Below, piece by piece: positions 1 to 11,646 of a stretch of DNA of 64,000 nucleotides. The stretch covers positions 40,556,426 through 40,620,425 of the forward strand of contig CP154955.1 of assembly GCA_039621445.1 (NCBI GenBank), in the 5' to 3' direction. The stretch is from Euglena gracilis (lineage: Eukaryota; Euglenida; Euglenophyceae; Euglenales). Within the stretch, counting starts at the first letter, position 1. Each line of letters begins with the position of its first letter. The notes beneath the pieces are model-generated. The model was not told where the DNA came from and ran no database searches. It worked only from the letters and a program-made list of their open reading frames with translations. The translations under genes were made by a program, and so were the position numbers.

Positions 1-800
1 AAAATAGGTTACGGTTATGGTCTAGGCCTAAATTAGGCCTAAATTGAACAGATTTGGTTGAATATCAGGCGTAAATCATGCCACTGGCCCCAGGGAGAGA
101 GGGAGGGGGGTGGTCCCCCACCCCGGAGGACTGGTTGACCCCCCCCGAAGAAAAAAAACAAACGACGCAAAGCACCGGAAAATTTTCATGAGAGGCTGCA
201 AAAGGTGTCCCAAACTGTGTTTGCAAGCGACTTTTTCATCGAATTAACAAAGGGGAACCAGACGATCAAAACATTTGTTTTCTGGTGCAAAGTGCAGGAA
301 ATTCTGTGGTTCCCAGAGAATCGGGGGGGGGGGGGGCTGGTGGCCTGGACCCGTGGTCAGACCCCCCTCCCATAAACAAAAACCAACGCTCGCTTAGCAT
401 GATGAGGGAGGGCAGGACGACGCTGCCAATTGTGGCTGCAAGGAGCCCTCCCTCAGGCACCAAGCAACCTTGGGCGTAACGTCAAACAGCGGACCCAGGA
501 CTGGTCCATCCTCACATAAAAATTCTGAGGTGGCCACAATTCGCTTCTTCCCAATTTCATCTCTGCTTCGTATTTCTCAGTTCACACCTGCCTGGTCAAT
601 TTGTTTCTGGAAGCAGAATGAGGAGGGGAAAAAAACGGGCAAAGATATGTGAATGGCACAATGCTTGCGGGTAATTTTTTTGTGGCGAGAAGGAAAAGTC
701 AGGAAAAGAAGTTTCTGCTTAAATGAAGAAAATATAGAGGAGGGAATTAACAGGAACATCTGCCAAACGTCTTCATGGCAATAACCCTTTATGTCAACCT
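1..800. other. Gene-poor stretch, no recognised feature
   Basis: No family was recognised on either strand. There is a run of G near 328-338. The minus strand has short open stretches between about 440 and 640 that could be an exon, but no conserved motif and no convincing splice pair were found. Confidence 0.3.
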
Positions 801-811
801 TTTGAACTTTT

Positions 812-950
812 TTTTCAGAGACACTGGTCACAGGAGAAAGCGATCTGAATGAGGAAAGAAGGGGTGGCCACACTGTGGAACGGGTTGGTGAGGATGAGGA
901 GGTCGCGGAACTTCTGGGCATCTAGGGTGGGCAGCTGCGCTGGGCAGCAC
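812..950 (-). other. Exon-like GC-rich segment, unknown
   Basis: On the minus strand this segment is more GC-rich than its surroundings and stays open, reading roughly LDAQKFRDLLILTNPF, and is preceded by a CAG that could be an acceptor. No family was recognised. It may be chance or a single exon of a gene whose other exons are not visible here. Confidence 0.2.
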
Positions 951-1116
951 AGCACAGCTGGTGACCGTGATGTCCCAGGGACAGGGGAGTGGGTGGGCAT
1001 GTGCCCTGTGCCACTACCCATACAGACATACATGTGCACACAGAAATACAGATAGATGTTGATAGTCGAACACACGCGCGCGCGCAAACACGCGCAAACA
1101 CATATTGCTCCACCTG

Positions 1117-1141
1117 CACACACACACACACACACACACAC
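1117..1141. repeat. (CA)n microsatellite
   Basis: About twelve CA units. The preceding 50 bases are rich in CGCGCA/CACA, so the tract probably expanded from a CA-rich segment. Confidence 0.9.
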
Positions 1142-1835
1142 CCGAAGGGTACCACAACGTGCACCCGCGAAAGACGCGAAACAAAAAAAAAACGCAGATA
1201 AATAAAAGGCAAGCATTTTTGGTGTCCTGGTGTACAAAAATATCGAAAACGATGCTTTTGTCACCTTGAGAACATTCTGATTCTAAAAATACGCTTTTTC
1301 TTGGTCAAAAAAAAATGCCAAAATAATGGAAAGTTTGGCTTCTTGAGATTCAGGTCCTGAACATTTTTACAAAGTCAATGCTTCAAAAATGATTTAACAA
1401 AGTCGAAGACAAAAAAAAAAGCCAGAAAAAACATAAAAATGCAAAACTGATTTTAAATATATAAAAAACGAAAATCAAAAAAAGTGGCCCCACAACTCTG
1501 GAACCCTCGGAGGGACCTACTTGTATTGGGAGGCAGTGGGACCTCCCTCTCCCCACACAAATGGACCGGTCCCTCAATTTCCAGGTTCCATTTGTATGAT
1601 TACTCTGAATTCATGGTGTGCCGAAGAGTGATTTGATCTTTGACTGAAAAATGAGACAGGAACAGGGTCAGGGTCAGGGCTACATTCAGAATAGGGTTAG
1701 GGTTGCTTCAGGAACAGGGGAAGGTTTTTAAATATTTTGGGCTTTAATTTGGCCAAAATTCACCTCTCATTTGGGGGGGGGGATTGACTAAAATGCAGAA
1801 ACCGTTTGGGCCCCCCCACACAAACGCACACATGT

Positions 1836-1838
<3 letters not shown>

Positions 1839-1921
<83 letters not shown>
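1839..1921. repeat. Long (CA)n microsatellite
   Basis: About 41 uninterrupted CA units, the longest pure dinucleotide run of the first 10 kb. Open frames across it are poly-Val/Cys artefacts. Confidence 0.95.
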
Positions 1922-1922
<1 letters not shown>

Positions 1923-2346
1923 ATCACTAAAATGCGCTTCCAGTTGCACCTTGTTTGAGGGGCACGCAAAATGCTCGGCGATGAGATGTGGCTTCTGAGA
2001 AGAAGGCCGACGTGAGGAAGGAGCGGAAAAGGCAGTGACCGAGAAGATGAGTGCCCACACCAACCCAGGGGTCAAGGGGGCCATGGGGACCACCCCTAAG
2101 GGGAAGGGGATCCGGGGGGGACCAACTTTTTGGAGGTCAGTTGGGCGAAAATTTGGGGGAAGACAATTTTGACACTTTGGACTGAAAAAAAAAACCCCTC
2201 TGGGGGGACCAGCTCAGCCCTAACCCCCCCCTCAATGGAGACGGCACGCCCACCCACCATACCCCTGGGGGTACAACCTTGAAAAAAAAAATCCTGGTTA
2301 GCTGGTTAGGAGCACCATCGGCTGCCAATAAGCCAATGGAATTCGC

Positions 2347-2358
2347 CTGTTGTTGTTG

Positions 2359-2397
<39 letters not shown>

Positions 2398-2436
2398 TTG
2401 TTGTCGTTGTCGTCGTTGTTGTTCTTGTTGTTGTTG

Positions 2437-2484
<48 letters not shown>

Positions 2485-2580
2485 TTGTTGTCGTTGTTGT
2501 CATCGTCGTCGTTGTTGTCATCGTCGTCGTTGTCGTTGTTGTTGTTATTTGTTGTTGATGTCATTACCACCACCACAACT
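2347..2580. repeat. Compound TTG/CTG/TCG trinucleotide repeat
   Basis: Blocks of TTG, CTG and TCG/TCA triplets alternate in one phase over about 230 bases, with two CTG-rich blocks of roughly nine units or more. Every frame gives a homopolymer protein (Cys, Leu, Ser, Asn, Thr), so the apparent ORFs on both strands are rejected as genes. CAG/CTG tracts of this length can be unstable. Confidence 0.95.
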
Positions 2581-2879
2581 GCTATTAATTTTAATTTTCA
2601 TTTTTAGGATTTGTATTCTAATTGTCATATGTTGGTTCTTTCCTGCGACTGGTTGAACCACTCTTGCACTTTGAATAAAAAGCCGGTGGTATCATTGATG
2701 AGGGTTTACTCACACCTAATCCCCTCCCTTATCTCAAGCACTGGTGTCTTCTGCAAGGGGGTATTTCACCTTTCTCCATTCTTTGATAATGTCCCATTTT
2801 GGCAGTCCATGGGTTGCCTTTACTTGGGGGGAGGGGTTTGTTGTTGTGCTGCAGTGCAGTGCGATGCAAAAAGAAGAGG

Positions 2880-4140
2880 ACTGGTAATTGGGACCACACC
2901 ATTGCTTAAGGCGTGTCCAAACCACCCCGTGGGGGGTGATTGATTGGTTTTTTCCTCGGTTAATGGTTTTGGTTGGCTCCGAACCCCCCTTAGTTGCACT
3001 GAGGCTTCTTGTCTGTTTATGGCCAGTGCTAGCTTCGCTTCTGGCCCAGTTTGTTGTGTGGTGGGTGGCCAGGTACCCCTTACACCAGTGCTCTTTTGTT
3101 GGTCCGCCTGGCCGGGTGAGCACTCACCTTGTGTGGTTGGTGTGCTTCCTATGGGTGGGTCTACACCTTTGCGCCCCGGTGCTGCTCTTGCCTCGTGCCC
3201 TCTTCCCACTTTCCTGTGTGGAGGATACGTGGCGCGGGTACAACGCCATGACTTGAAAAGTCCAGTTTAGCCTCACGGTCCCGCGGCATTAGTTTGAGGC
3301 TGAAGGGGAGATTTTGAGGGGGAACCGTTGGGGGGGGGGCCATTATTGATTGAAGAAGGAACCTCCAAGGGGGGGGGGGGCAATGTAAGGGAGGAAAAAA
3401 TTGGCTCGGCTGAAGATTAGAATGTTGAGGGGGACGAAAACCAGTGGAGGAGCGAAGAAACTCGGGGAGGACAACTCTCGCCTCAGAGGGGTGGCGGGAG
3501 GTTCCTTACACACTGGTACCTGTGCTCCATGCCCTGTCTGGGGTTGGTTTGGGCAGTTCGCTGCCTCGCAGGTGGGTCCCACTCTGCTGGCTTCCCCTTT
3601 GGGTTGGGTTGCTGGGGGGGTGCGCTCCTACTGGGCCGGTGAGCCCAAAGGCCCCCCAGGCGGCTGCACTAAGCGCCTCTCCGGACCATACCATTGCTTA
3701 GCGACCCCCGGGGGGGTGGGAGGGATGGTCACTTTCCACTCTGAAAAAACCAGTCAGTCACTTTACCCCCCCCCCGGGGGATAGGCCACTCTTCAGGAGG
3801 CAATCAAATCTTGCCAAAAAGTCTCAAAAATCCACAAAATTTCCGGCGCCTTCGGCACCAGGTCAGCCACTTTTCATTTTCGGGTCTACCCCACCCGGGG
3901 GGGGGGGGGGGGGCGGGGGCTCTGGGTAAAAAAAAACAGTCCTCTGAAAAAAAACCAGCCAGTCACCCCCGGGGGTGGTGGGGTAGGACAGGTGTTAAGC
4001 AATGGTATGCTCCGGACCCCCCTCCCCGGGTGGGGTCTGCCAGGAACGACCGAAGGTGCCCCACCCGGCGCCAAAGTGGCCAGAGTGGCACCCCCTTCTT
4101 GGGTTGGGGGTGGGTGACTGGTTTTCGAAACGGTACTGAT
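2880..4140. repeat. Old repeat cluster with the motif ACCATTGCTTA
   Basis: The motif ACCATTGCTTA or its complement recurs near 2899, 3688 and 3992, each time beside poly-C/poly-G tracts and CCAGTCA-type sequence. The blocks 3060-3180 and 3500-3620 look like diverged copies of each other. No gene was recognised. This is probably two or three decayed copies of one interspersed repeat. Confidence 0.4.
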
Positions 4141-4179
4141 TGATTGATTGGCTGCCGGATTCACACTTGAGGGATTTTC

Positions 4180-4590
4180 TTCAGAATGGGCGCATTAGCG
4201 CAAATTTACCATTTTTACGAAATCTCTGGGACCCTGTGCTTTATGTACTTTATGAACTGTTGAAACCCCCTATCAGAGGGTTGTGGCTCCAAGGTGGTTT
4301 GGTATGCAAGTTCCTTATTGGGAGAGGGTGAGATTGGTGCTCTCGGATGTCAGACAGTTGGGAAGCGCACACCCGCTGTTACAACAATTGGTGTGAGTGC
4401 TGACACGTTGTCTGAACTGGCCAGGGTACTACAGCCACCCGTTAGGGCACGGAGCGATATTACATACATTATCACATACGACATTCTGTGTTCGCCAGCC
4501 GTCACGCAACTGATGTGTGTTCATGTGCGCATTTGCGCGCGCAAACAGAATTATGTTTGGCGCATTCGCACATAAGGCAAAACGTTGAAA
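4180..4590 (+). repeat. Segmental repeat, copy 1 (partner at 22.3-23.7 kb)
   Basis: The order of landmarks is shared with 22330-22440 plus 23350-23665: a GCGCA-rich start, the phrase CTGGGACCCTGT, an exon-like coding block, then GCCGTCACGCAA followed by TGTGTGT and TGCGCA words. In the second copy about 900 bases of poly-C-ended elements lie between the first and second parts, so this copy is closer to the unbroken form. Confidence 0.6.
4294..4450 (+). CDS. Exon-like coding block, paralogue of 23357-23535
   Basis: The block is open on + and aligns without gaps over its second half with the block at 23357. Shared residues are VW-A near the start, then QTG-R-TP-VTT-G, AD-L-ELA and finally L-PPVR. 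Many of the base changes are silent or conservative, which suggests that coding constraint acted on both copies for some time. No protein family was recognised. Here the sequence after PPV is GTTAGG, a weaker donor than the GTAAGA of the other copy. It may be a gene fragment carried by a repeat rather than part of a functional gene. Confidence 0.4.
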
Positions 4591-4840
4591 TGGCATGCCC
4601 TTGTGCGGAAATTCGCCCACAAACAAATTTTGTTTGTACGTGCCAACGTGCGCAGCAACCACTTGTGGAAACTGGTATGAGGATGGTTTGTGCATGGCGA
4701 AAAAGAGCGCACGAACAACATTTTAAAGCACACTGCTGATTACCACAACCCTTTGATGTTTTTTTTAACGTGATGTGTTGGTGCACGCATTTGCGCGCAT
4801 GAACAATTTTTTTGTGGGTGCAAACGTGCGCACCAACATT
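4520..4840. repeat. Cluster of TGCGCA / TTTGCGC words
   Basis: Words built on TGCGCA and ATTTGCGCGC are spread over about 300 bases, interleaved with AAACA stretches. Similar clusters are at 22355-22380, 23605-23660, 27455-27550 and 27700-27770. The function is unknown; they could be relics of one palindromic repeat or a protein-binding cluster. Confidence 0.45.
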
Positions 4841-5277
4841 GAATCACTCGCTTGAATGTTGTGTGTTCATCGGAGCTTTAGCGCACACAAACAATGCGAA
4901 ATAGTTGGTAATGTTCACTTAAACACGGCATCTGACGTTGCGGAAATTTGCCTGCCTTCCGTGTACACGTTCTGCACTGATGTTCCCTGGCCTGCACGGC
5001 CGGCTGTTTTTGGCATCATCCGTTTGGCAGTTAAGTGTAATGAATTGATGGCGTGCAACGACCTGTGACTGCTCGACGCTCTCTCTGCAACACTGCGTCA
5101 CAAGAATTCAAAATTTGGCACCTGAAATACCCAGGATATGTCGGGCCAGAATCCGTTTTCCGGTATCTCTACTGTGTTTCCTCATTTCTTCCATTGGAAA
5201 ACATGAAACACACCAGTTTTTGCACATAATTTGTGGGGGGCAGGCAAGGACAGTCATCCCTGGTTTTTGGTCTCTGG

Positions 5278-5368
5278 TGGCATCCGGTGGGATCTGGTGG
5301 GATCCGGTGGGATCCGGTGGGATCCCGTGGGATCCGGTGGGATCCGGTGGGATCCGGTGGGCGGTGGG
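5278..5368 (+). repeat. 10-bp minisatellite, unit GTGGGATCCG
   Basis: About eight near-perfect copies of a 10-bp unit containing the palindrome GGATCC. A short second array with the same unit is at 7055-7092, so the two arrays bracket the 10-mer element at 6001-6983. Confidence 0.9.
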
Positions 5369-5739
5369 GTTCCGGTGAGTTGCCTTGGGGGGGGGGGGGG
5401 GCGGGAAAAACGGGGTCAGGGTCTTGGCCTCTTTCTTTTGTCCCACACGAGTCACCTTTTGGCTCTGTTTAGTTGTACATCCCTCTTTGGAGCACGAGAC
5501 TTTTGGGGTGGTTCGGGACGGGGGGGGGGATGTGGGAGTGGACCAGCAGACCTCTCAGGTGTTCACACCTCCAAAGGTTCCTCCTTCAACCTGCACAGTG
5601 GTTCAATCCCCCCCAACCCCCCCATCTGGGTGGTTCCCGCTGTACCGATCCTCACGCTTCAAACACCCAGAGATCACAACTCTGTAACACGCCGTTGCTT
5701 TCAACTTTTCACAACGCACGTGTGAGTCCACCTTCTGGA

Positions 5740-6000
5740 TGACTCAGCAAGCAACTCTTCAGGCACTTATCGCAGAGCCTAAAAAAAGAAACAAAAGTCC
5801 AAAATTCACCCAGCCCGTGCAGCACCATCTGGGGTACATAGTTGAGGCTTCAAAAACAAGGGACTCACAACGGGGGTTTTGGCGCTTTTTGGGATAATTC
5901 ACGGGTCCCAGATTTCAAACCCAGGGTTTTGAACTTTTTTCAAAACGGTGCACAGGGTGAAGAACATTAAAATGGGGCCTGTTCCCGGGGTCCAAATGAC
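5740..6000. other. Unremarkable spacer
   Basis: About 260 bases with no repeat word, no long frame and no palindrome noticed. Confidence 0.3.
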
Positions 6001-6983
6001 GCACGTGCAAGCACCTATGACAGATTCCAAATTTTAGCCCGCGGTCGGCTGCGGTCGGCCGCGGTCGGCTGCGGTCGGCCGCGGTCGGCTGCGGTCAGCT
6101 GCGGTCGGCTGCGGTCAGCAGCGGTCGGCAGCGGTCGGCAAAGTAATTGGCTGTAGGTGGGGGGCAGGCCAACAAAAAATGAGCATATAGCACAATCACA
6201 CAATCCACTGTTGCCGACTTTTGGCCACTTTTCGCTGCTTTTTGGCCAGTTTTTGATGCTTTTGGACTGCTTTTGGCCACTGTTGCCGACTTTTGGTCGA
6301 TTTTTGCTGCCTTTGCCCATTATTTCCTGCCTTTTGCTTTCGTTTGGTCACTTTTGTTGCTTTTGCCCACCTTTTGCCCAAAAATGGCCCAAAATGACCC
6401 TGCTTTTGGCCGATTTGGGTCACTTTAGCAGCTTTTGCTCACTTTTGGCAACAAACTGGCGCAAAATGCTCAAAATGGTCAAACTCGACAAAAAAGAGAC
6501 CAAAAAATGGGCAAAAATAACAAAAGAAAAGGTTGAAAGTGGCTTTATATGGTCAAAAATGGCCCTAAATGGCCCAAAATGGCCCAAGAGCAAGACAAAA
6601 TGGCCCAAAATTACAAGAAGTGGGCAAAAAGTGGCCAAAAATGGTCAAAATAGGTCAAAATGGGTGAATTATGGTGGCAAATGGGCCAAAAGGGGACAAA
6701 AGCGACCAAAAATGGCCAAAAGTGGCCAAAAGTGGCAACATGAGCCAGATGAGCCAGAAAAACCTCAACATCTGGGATAAAAATGAGCCTAATTCCTCAT
6801 TCTCACTGAAAAATTGACATCAATTAGAAAAAAGTTGCGTGGTCGGCTGCGGTCGGCTGCAGTCGGCTGCGGTCGGCACCCCACCTATGACAGTCCTGAA
6901 ACCCGCGGTCGGCCGCGGTCGGCTGCGGTCGGCTGCGGTCGGCTGCGGTCGGCTGCGGTCGGCATAGGTGCCTGCGCACGTGC
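6001..6983. mobile_element. Candidate element with short inverted ends and internal 10-mer arrays
   Basis: The left end reads GCACGTGCAAGCACCTATG. The right end near 6961-6983 contains its complement in slightly changed form (CATAGGTGCCTGCGCACGTG). Inside each end lies an array of the 10-mer GCGGTCGGCT (about 6038-6143 and 6838-6963), in the same orientation. The centre is T-rich then A-rich, built from TTTTGGCC/AAAATGGCC words, so it can partly fold on itself. A target duplication was not identified and no transposase was seen. Confidence 0.5.
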
Positions 6984-7054
6984 CACCGTGGAGGGTCTCC
7001 GCAGAACCAGAGGGTCAAAAGGTGGGTTTCATCGCCGGGTTTCAAAAAATCTCT

Positions 7055-7092
7055 GGTGGGATCCGGTGGGATCCGGTGGGATCCAGTGGCTG
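7055..7092 (+). repeat. Short GTGGGATCCG array
   Basis: Three to four units of the same 10-bp motif as 5278-5368, close to the right end of the 10-mer element. Confidence 0.8.
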
Positions 7093-7967
7093 TCCTTGCC
7101 TGGTGGGGGATAAGACCCACCGCTTTCATGCCACCAATCAACTCGAAGGTTCAACACTTCCTGCACCGACAGTGACGAGTGTTTGAAGGCAACCTTTTTC
7201 CGGCTGCCAGTTGTCATGAACTGGCACCACGTTCTCCCCCCAGTCTCACGCACCGGTTGTGGAGAATAAACGTGGCCACTTTGGTGGGTGCTGTTGCACC
7301 GGGTCGGTCGATGCCGGCCTGGTGGATCTGGTCTAGCGACAGGACCCAAAAAAAAGGTGGCGACAGAGGATCTCCTGAAGGTGGTACGCAGCCACTCGAT
7401 AACGGTACACGTCTGCCCACACCAATTTTAGGATCCCAAAGCCTGCCCCTGACCCGCGGCTTGGGCTCCACTGCTGCAGCCACATCGGGTGCTGATGCTT
7501 CAGCAAATTGGCCCCATAATACCAGGTGTTGACAGAAGCCAGAGAAGGTGGGTGTTGCAGGGCCGAATGACGCCGCTCGTCAAACGCCGGTAAATCGCTC
7601 GGAGTTCATGTGCGCTAAAGTGCGCATCACGTTGCTAATGGGCGGAAAAGCAGGGTTTTTTTTTGAGACCGGGGGGGAGGGGGGAGGGGGTCGGCACCCA
7701 CCCACCCACCCCTGGGGTGGGCCCCCCGGGGGAGGGGGGGGGTCCCGTGGTACCCCCCCACTTTTGCCCGAAAATGACCAAAAATGCTAAAAACAGCACC
7801 TTTTTCAAAATTTCATATTCTGGGGAGACTTGTCCCAAGGTTGGGTTTGGGGTTTGGGGTACCCCCCAAAAAACTTTTGTTTTTGGGGGGGGGGGTACCC
7901 AAAAAAAGCCCAATTTTTTTGGTTTTTGGGACCCACCCTTATTTTAGTCCCTCTTTTGCAGACCTTT

Positions 7968-8480
7968 TCATCCTTCATGGCAGCATTCAAGAAATTTTAC
8001 AAGGCTGTCGGTTACCAGATATTCCGGCTTCTGGGAGGGGTCAACTGTACAAGTGTACGTTGTTGAACGATGCTTTGGTTGATGGGCAACTTCAGAAGAT
8101 GCCCTGTGACCACATTGTGAGGGCAACTAATTTTGCCACAACTGGGTTGAGAAGTCATTGTCGAGATGCACACCCAAAGGAATTCATGTCTGTTGAAGGT
8201 TCTGCAGAAAGGCAGGGTCCAGGGCAAAAAGACATCCGTCAGTTTGGTGGACAAACAACAACGTGAAAAGGTTGTCCTGGCGTTTGCAAAAAATGGGCTG
8301 GCATATCACATTGTTGAAGAAGAAACTTTTCGCGCTGCCTTTGGGTCAGTGATCCCCAAGAAAATGAATAGCAAAGAGTTGGCAACAGCAACTGACATGA
8401 TGATGGACAGAGCCTGCTTTGAGCACATCAGATTTGAGTTGCTTTGGTCCAACAAAGCCTTATCAAAATGGAGAATTCTT
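7968..8480 (+). pseudogene. hAT-family transposase remnant (BED-finger region and start of the transposase)
   Basis: After a TTTTGCAG acceptor-like site the + strand reads a segment ending LRSHCRDAHPKEF, whose H-X4-H resembles the second half of a BED zinc finger; the first cysteine pair is not clearly preserved. A second frame then reads QREKVVLAFAKNGLAYHIVE, followed by FRAAFG. This is the kind of text that follows the BED finger in hAT transposases, where the region leads into the DNA-binding and RNase H-like core. The change of frame lies near 8215-8240. Nothing of the catalytic core or C-terminal dimerisation region was recognised, so this is a broken 5' part. It could have supplied transposase to CAGG-ended elements of the window, but no direct link can be shown. 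Confidence 0.5.
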
Positions 8481-8639
8481 CTAAGTCCGCTCAACAGGTT
8501 CTTTGCAGACCCAAAAATTTGTTTTTGGGGGTACTCAAAATTTTTGGGTTGTTTTTGGGACCCCCCAAAAAATGCAAAAACAAAAACCAACCTTGCCTGT
8601 CCCTGGCAACTCCCCACACACGAAAAAATCACAAATTTC

Positions 8640-8842
8640 CCAACGGTCCCCCAGCAGACCAGGCACGTGGTGAAGCAGTACGGGTGGTCGAGGAGGCCGA
8701 CCAGGGTGTGGGCCGCGACGCCTGCCACTGTGGAGAACACGAGGCAGCCAGGGCTGAGGTGGCCCTTGATCTCCGCCGCCACCGTGCGCAGCTGGGCCGG
8801 GGGGCAGCACATAAAGAGCAGCTCCGCATGCTTGCAAACCTG
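8640..8842 (-). CDS. Exon resembling NOXRED1 / pyrroline-5-carboxylate reductase-like oxidoreductases
   Basis: On the minus strand the sequence after a TTTTGCAG acceptor is clearly more GC-rich than its flanks and reads HAELLFMCCPPAQLRTVAAE, then GHLSPGCLVFSTVAGV and TLVGLL. This is the pattern of the dinucleotide-binding fold of NADP-dependent oxidoreductases of the NOXRED1/P5CR type: a strand ending in a hydrophobic CxPxQ turn, a helix, then a strand ending S-VAGV. Only this exon is recognisable. The glycine-rich NADP motif should lie upstream on the minus strand and was not found. The reading frame continues without stop past the similarity, so the 3' edge is uncertain. It may be a live exon of a gene with long introns or an isolated relic. 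Confidence 0.4.
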
Positions 8843-9269
8843 CAAAAGGAGTAGCAATGGGCTGGTCCACGAAGGGGGGACGAAGAGTTGTATTTTTTTC
8901 CACTTTGTGTCAGAAAATTGGCCCCGCCTGGGAGTCAGGCAACAAACCCCCTCTGGCCAATCAACCTCAAAAAAATGTGCAATGCCCACAGCGTTGGCCG
9001 CACACGTATGCATTGTCGAAACAGCAATGAACGCCAGCTGCTTGAAAACGACTGAGTGTGTTTGGTTGCCTTGTGGAGACATTAATCCACGTTTTGTGAT
9101 AGAGTCCTGCACAACGAGTAGGTGGAGCGGAATGTGGGAAAGAAATGTGGTTTTTTTGAGACTATTTGCAATATGATCGACAATTGCGACAATATTTTAA
9201 AATCCCCCTCGGAGATGGGACTGAAAAAAAGATCCTCCGAAAGAAAAGATATGTTTATGTGATCCTCCC

Positions 9270-9720
9270 TTTTTTGCAGACGGTGATGATCCGGAAGCAA
9301 AAGAAATTGAAAAAGCTGAACCAACGGGCATACGCAGCGTTCCTAGTGCATTATTTTGGGTCGCCGGACATTTCCTTTGATTCCCCACCAGTTTGTCGAT
9401 TTTGGAAATCTTTTTTCCCAAACATGGATGCAAAGGGCAGAGTTAGAAGCCTGCTGTGCTGTTTTGGGTAAAGTGGCCGTATCTCTGGCCAGGCGGGGAG
9501 TTGCGGGAAAATCAAAATACCGTTGGATAGGGATACCATTTGAGGGCTTCAATTTAGGTCTCCAGGCATTATCTTAATTTTGCTTCATTTTCGAGACACT
9601 TGGCATCTCGTGATTTTTTGGGCCAAAACAGACCGAAATTGGCTGAAGAATGTCCGTTTCTCTGGCCAGGTGTGGGGTCACGAGAAAGCCAAACTATAGT
9701 CAGATAGGCTAAGGGCCAGG
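9270..9720. repeat. Interspersed repeat W, copy 1
   Basis: Sequence containing GGCCAAAACAG, TCTGGCCAGGCGGGGAGTT and AATTTAGGTCTCCAGG recurs at about 14700-15510 and, inverted, at 19760-20140. It holds AAAATC-rich text and no conserved frame. An acidic open stretch near 9282-9380 is probably chance. Confidence 0.55.
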
Positions 9721-11360
9721 ACGGTCCGTAACTAAAAAAAAGAATTCCTGTCCCAATGCGCTTTAATCGAAAAATAAGGATTTTTTACATACAGGCGTCA
9801 CTCTCCATCCACTCCGCAACGGGAAATGCCCCCAACTTGTGACCAGGGGTGTAGGATTCCAGCCTTTGATAAAGTGACGAATCGGGGAGGTCTCTGAAAC
9901 CCCTAGTCTCCCCGCACATGTGGATACTCCTTTCTGACAAAAGGAGGTCTCTGAAACCCCTAGTGCCTCTACAGTGGTGCGGGTACTCCCCTCATCGCCG
10001 TAGGGTTGTCACTGCGGAGAAAAAAACAGTGCCCCAGAATGGTTACACCATGGTCGGGATCGGTCAGTCCGGCTTGCGAGCAGCAGGGGGAGAAGGCATC
10101 TGCGATGTTTGTTTTTTTGCCTGTCCCGCCCCTTTTTTAATTCTGCCAAGAGATAAACGTCGCAGAGAAAAACTTCCATTTTGGACCGGATTTTTTCTGT
10201 ACCAAAGGGAATCACCCCCAAAAGTCAAAAAAAAGGTGCATTTGTATATTTATTGTTATGCGAGGCTGTCAGCAGCCCTCTTGACCCCCCCACATCATCA
10301 TCGTCGTCATCCCCCGGGGGGGTTCGATATGAAGGTTGTATGGGGTGAGGGGGGGGGAGGTGCCCCCAGCCAAAAAATTGGTATCCCGGACCACAGAGCT
10401 GTACAGGAGTGTCCGACCCCCCCCCCGCGCCCTGGTATCGAACCTTTCTTGACGCGTTTTTTGTCCGTTGTTGGCCCATGGCCCATTTTGGCCAAAACGG
10501 ATCAAAAATGACAATTTTCAAAAAAAAAAAAAAGAGTCTCGAAAATGAAGCAAAATGAGAAAATGTTTAGAACATCAAATGAGGCCCTTGGCAAGCCCTT
10601 AGTCCTTAGTAGGGCGGTCCGTAAGGGATGGGATTTTTTTTTAAGTTAAGATCCGCCCCTTTGAGGACCACCACCCCCCAATACACAGAAAGGCGCCCAC
10701 ACCAACGGTCAACGGTGTTTCTCAACACCTGCTAAGGGTTCGATTTCAAGACAGCCCTTTGACCGCCCTGGAAAATGGTGCTTTAAAAGCCTTAAATGCC
10801 GTAAGATGCCTTCAAAACATGTCTTAAAATGCCTTAAGATTTTGAACATTTTTTCCTCAAGAAATAATCAATATCAATAAAATAATTATATTAATTTTAA
10901 CATATAAATATTAAAATAACAAGGGTATTAATTCCTGGCGAACACATGATACATGATGCAAGATACTTTTGGTGAACATACTAACTGAACGTTTGTGTCT
11001 GTATCAACAGCTGCTAGGTAGCCATGAGAAAATTACTGTCCTCTGTTTCTGAACCTTTCACCGCAGCAGCAGCAGACCAGCAGACAAGATGCAGGTGAAA
11101 TATTGGGCGGGGGGCCCCCAACGGATGGAGTCCCCAATTACAAGACGCCGTCACACACCGGCCGGTTCCCCCCCCCCAACGCCGTATCAATGGGGCCATG
11201 GCTCTCCTCAACTTTCCTCGCCCTGCGTATTTGTCGCATGGGCTCTTCCTTGGAGGGATATCCATGACGCTGCACATTCGGGGCACATTTGGCCAGCTGC
11301 GGGGTTACCCGGAAAGCCAGGTACGTACCATTGGATAGGACGTTGCATGGGTATAAATTC
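9720..11360. other. Repeat-derived sequence without recognised gene
   Basis: A direct repeat AGGTCTCTGAAACCCCTAGT occurs near 9885 and 9944. An AT-rich stretch lies at 10850-10920. Poly-C and poly-G runs occur near 10290 and 10420. No coding family was recognised. Confidence 0.35.
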
Positions 11361-11368
11361 TTCTATTA

Positions 11369-11646
11369 ACCCCCCCCACCTATAAGAAACCCTTTGGGGA
11401 TCTTTCGACCGATGCCCACCTACAAGAAACCACCACCTACAAGAAACCCCTGGGGAGCTTTGAACCCAACCACCTATAAGAAACCCCCGTTTTTCTTCGG
11501 CGCCAAAGGCGCCGAAATGAAATTTTGACTGTTTTTGCCACTTGTCAGCTCTTTTTCGGGCATTGAAACCCACCTATAAGAAACCTCTCAGGCCATTTTT
11601 TTTGGAAACCCACCTATAAAAAACGGGTTTCTTGTAGGTGGGGGGT
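11369..11646. mobile_element. TTA-flanked element with ACCCCCCACCTAYAAGAAAC ends
   Basis: The left end reads ACCCCCCC followed by CACCTATAAGAAACC. The right end is its inverse, GGGTTTCTTGTAGGTGGGGG then GT. Both ends are flanked by TTA (11366-11368 and 11647-11649). The word CACCTAYAAGAAACC recurs at least five times inside, and a hairpin TCGGCGCC/GGCGCCGA lies near 11498. The 3-bp TTA would fit PIF/Harbinger-type targeting, but no transposase is present. Confidence 0.55.

Noticed and set aside
1788-2093. ORFs across the CA microsatellite
   Set aside because: Poly-Val/Cys/His text arises from CA/TG units in any frame.
2279-2656. Long ORFs on both strands over the trinucleotide repeat
   Set aside because: All frames are homopolymer translations of TTG/CTG triplets; no other coding signal.
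6095-6780. Lys/Trp/Pro-rich ORFs over the AAAATGGCC region
   Set aside because: Generated by repeated TTTTGGCC/AAAATGGCC words; no protein features.
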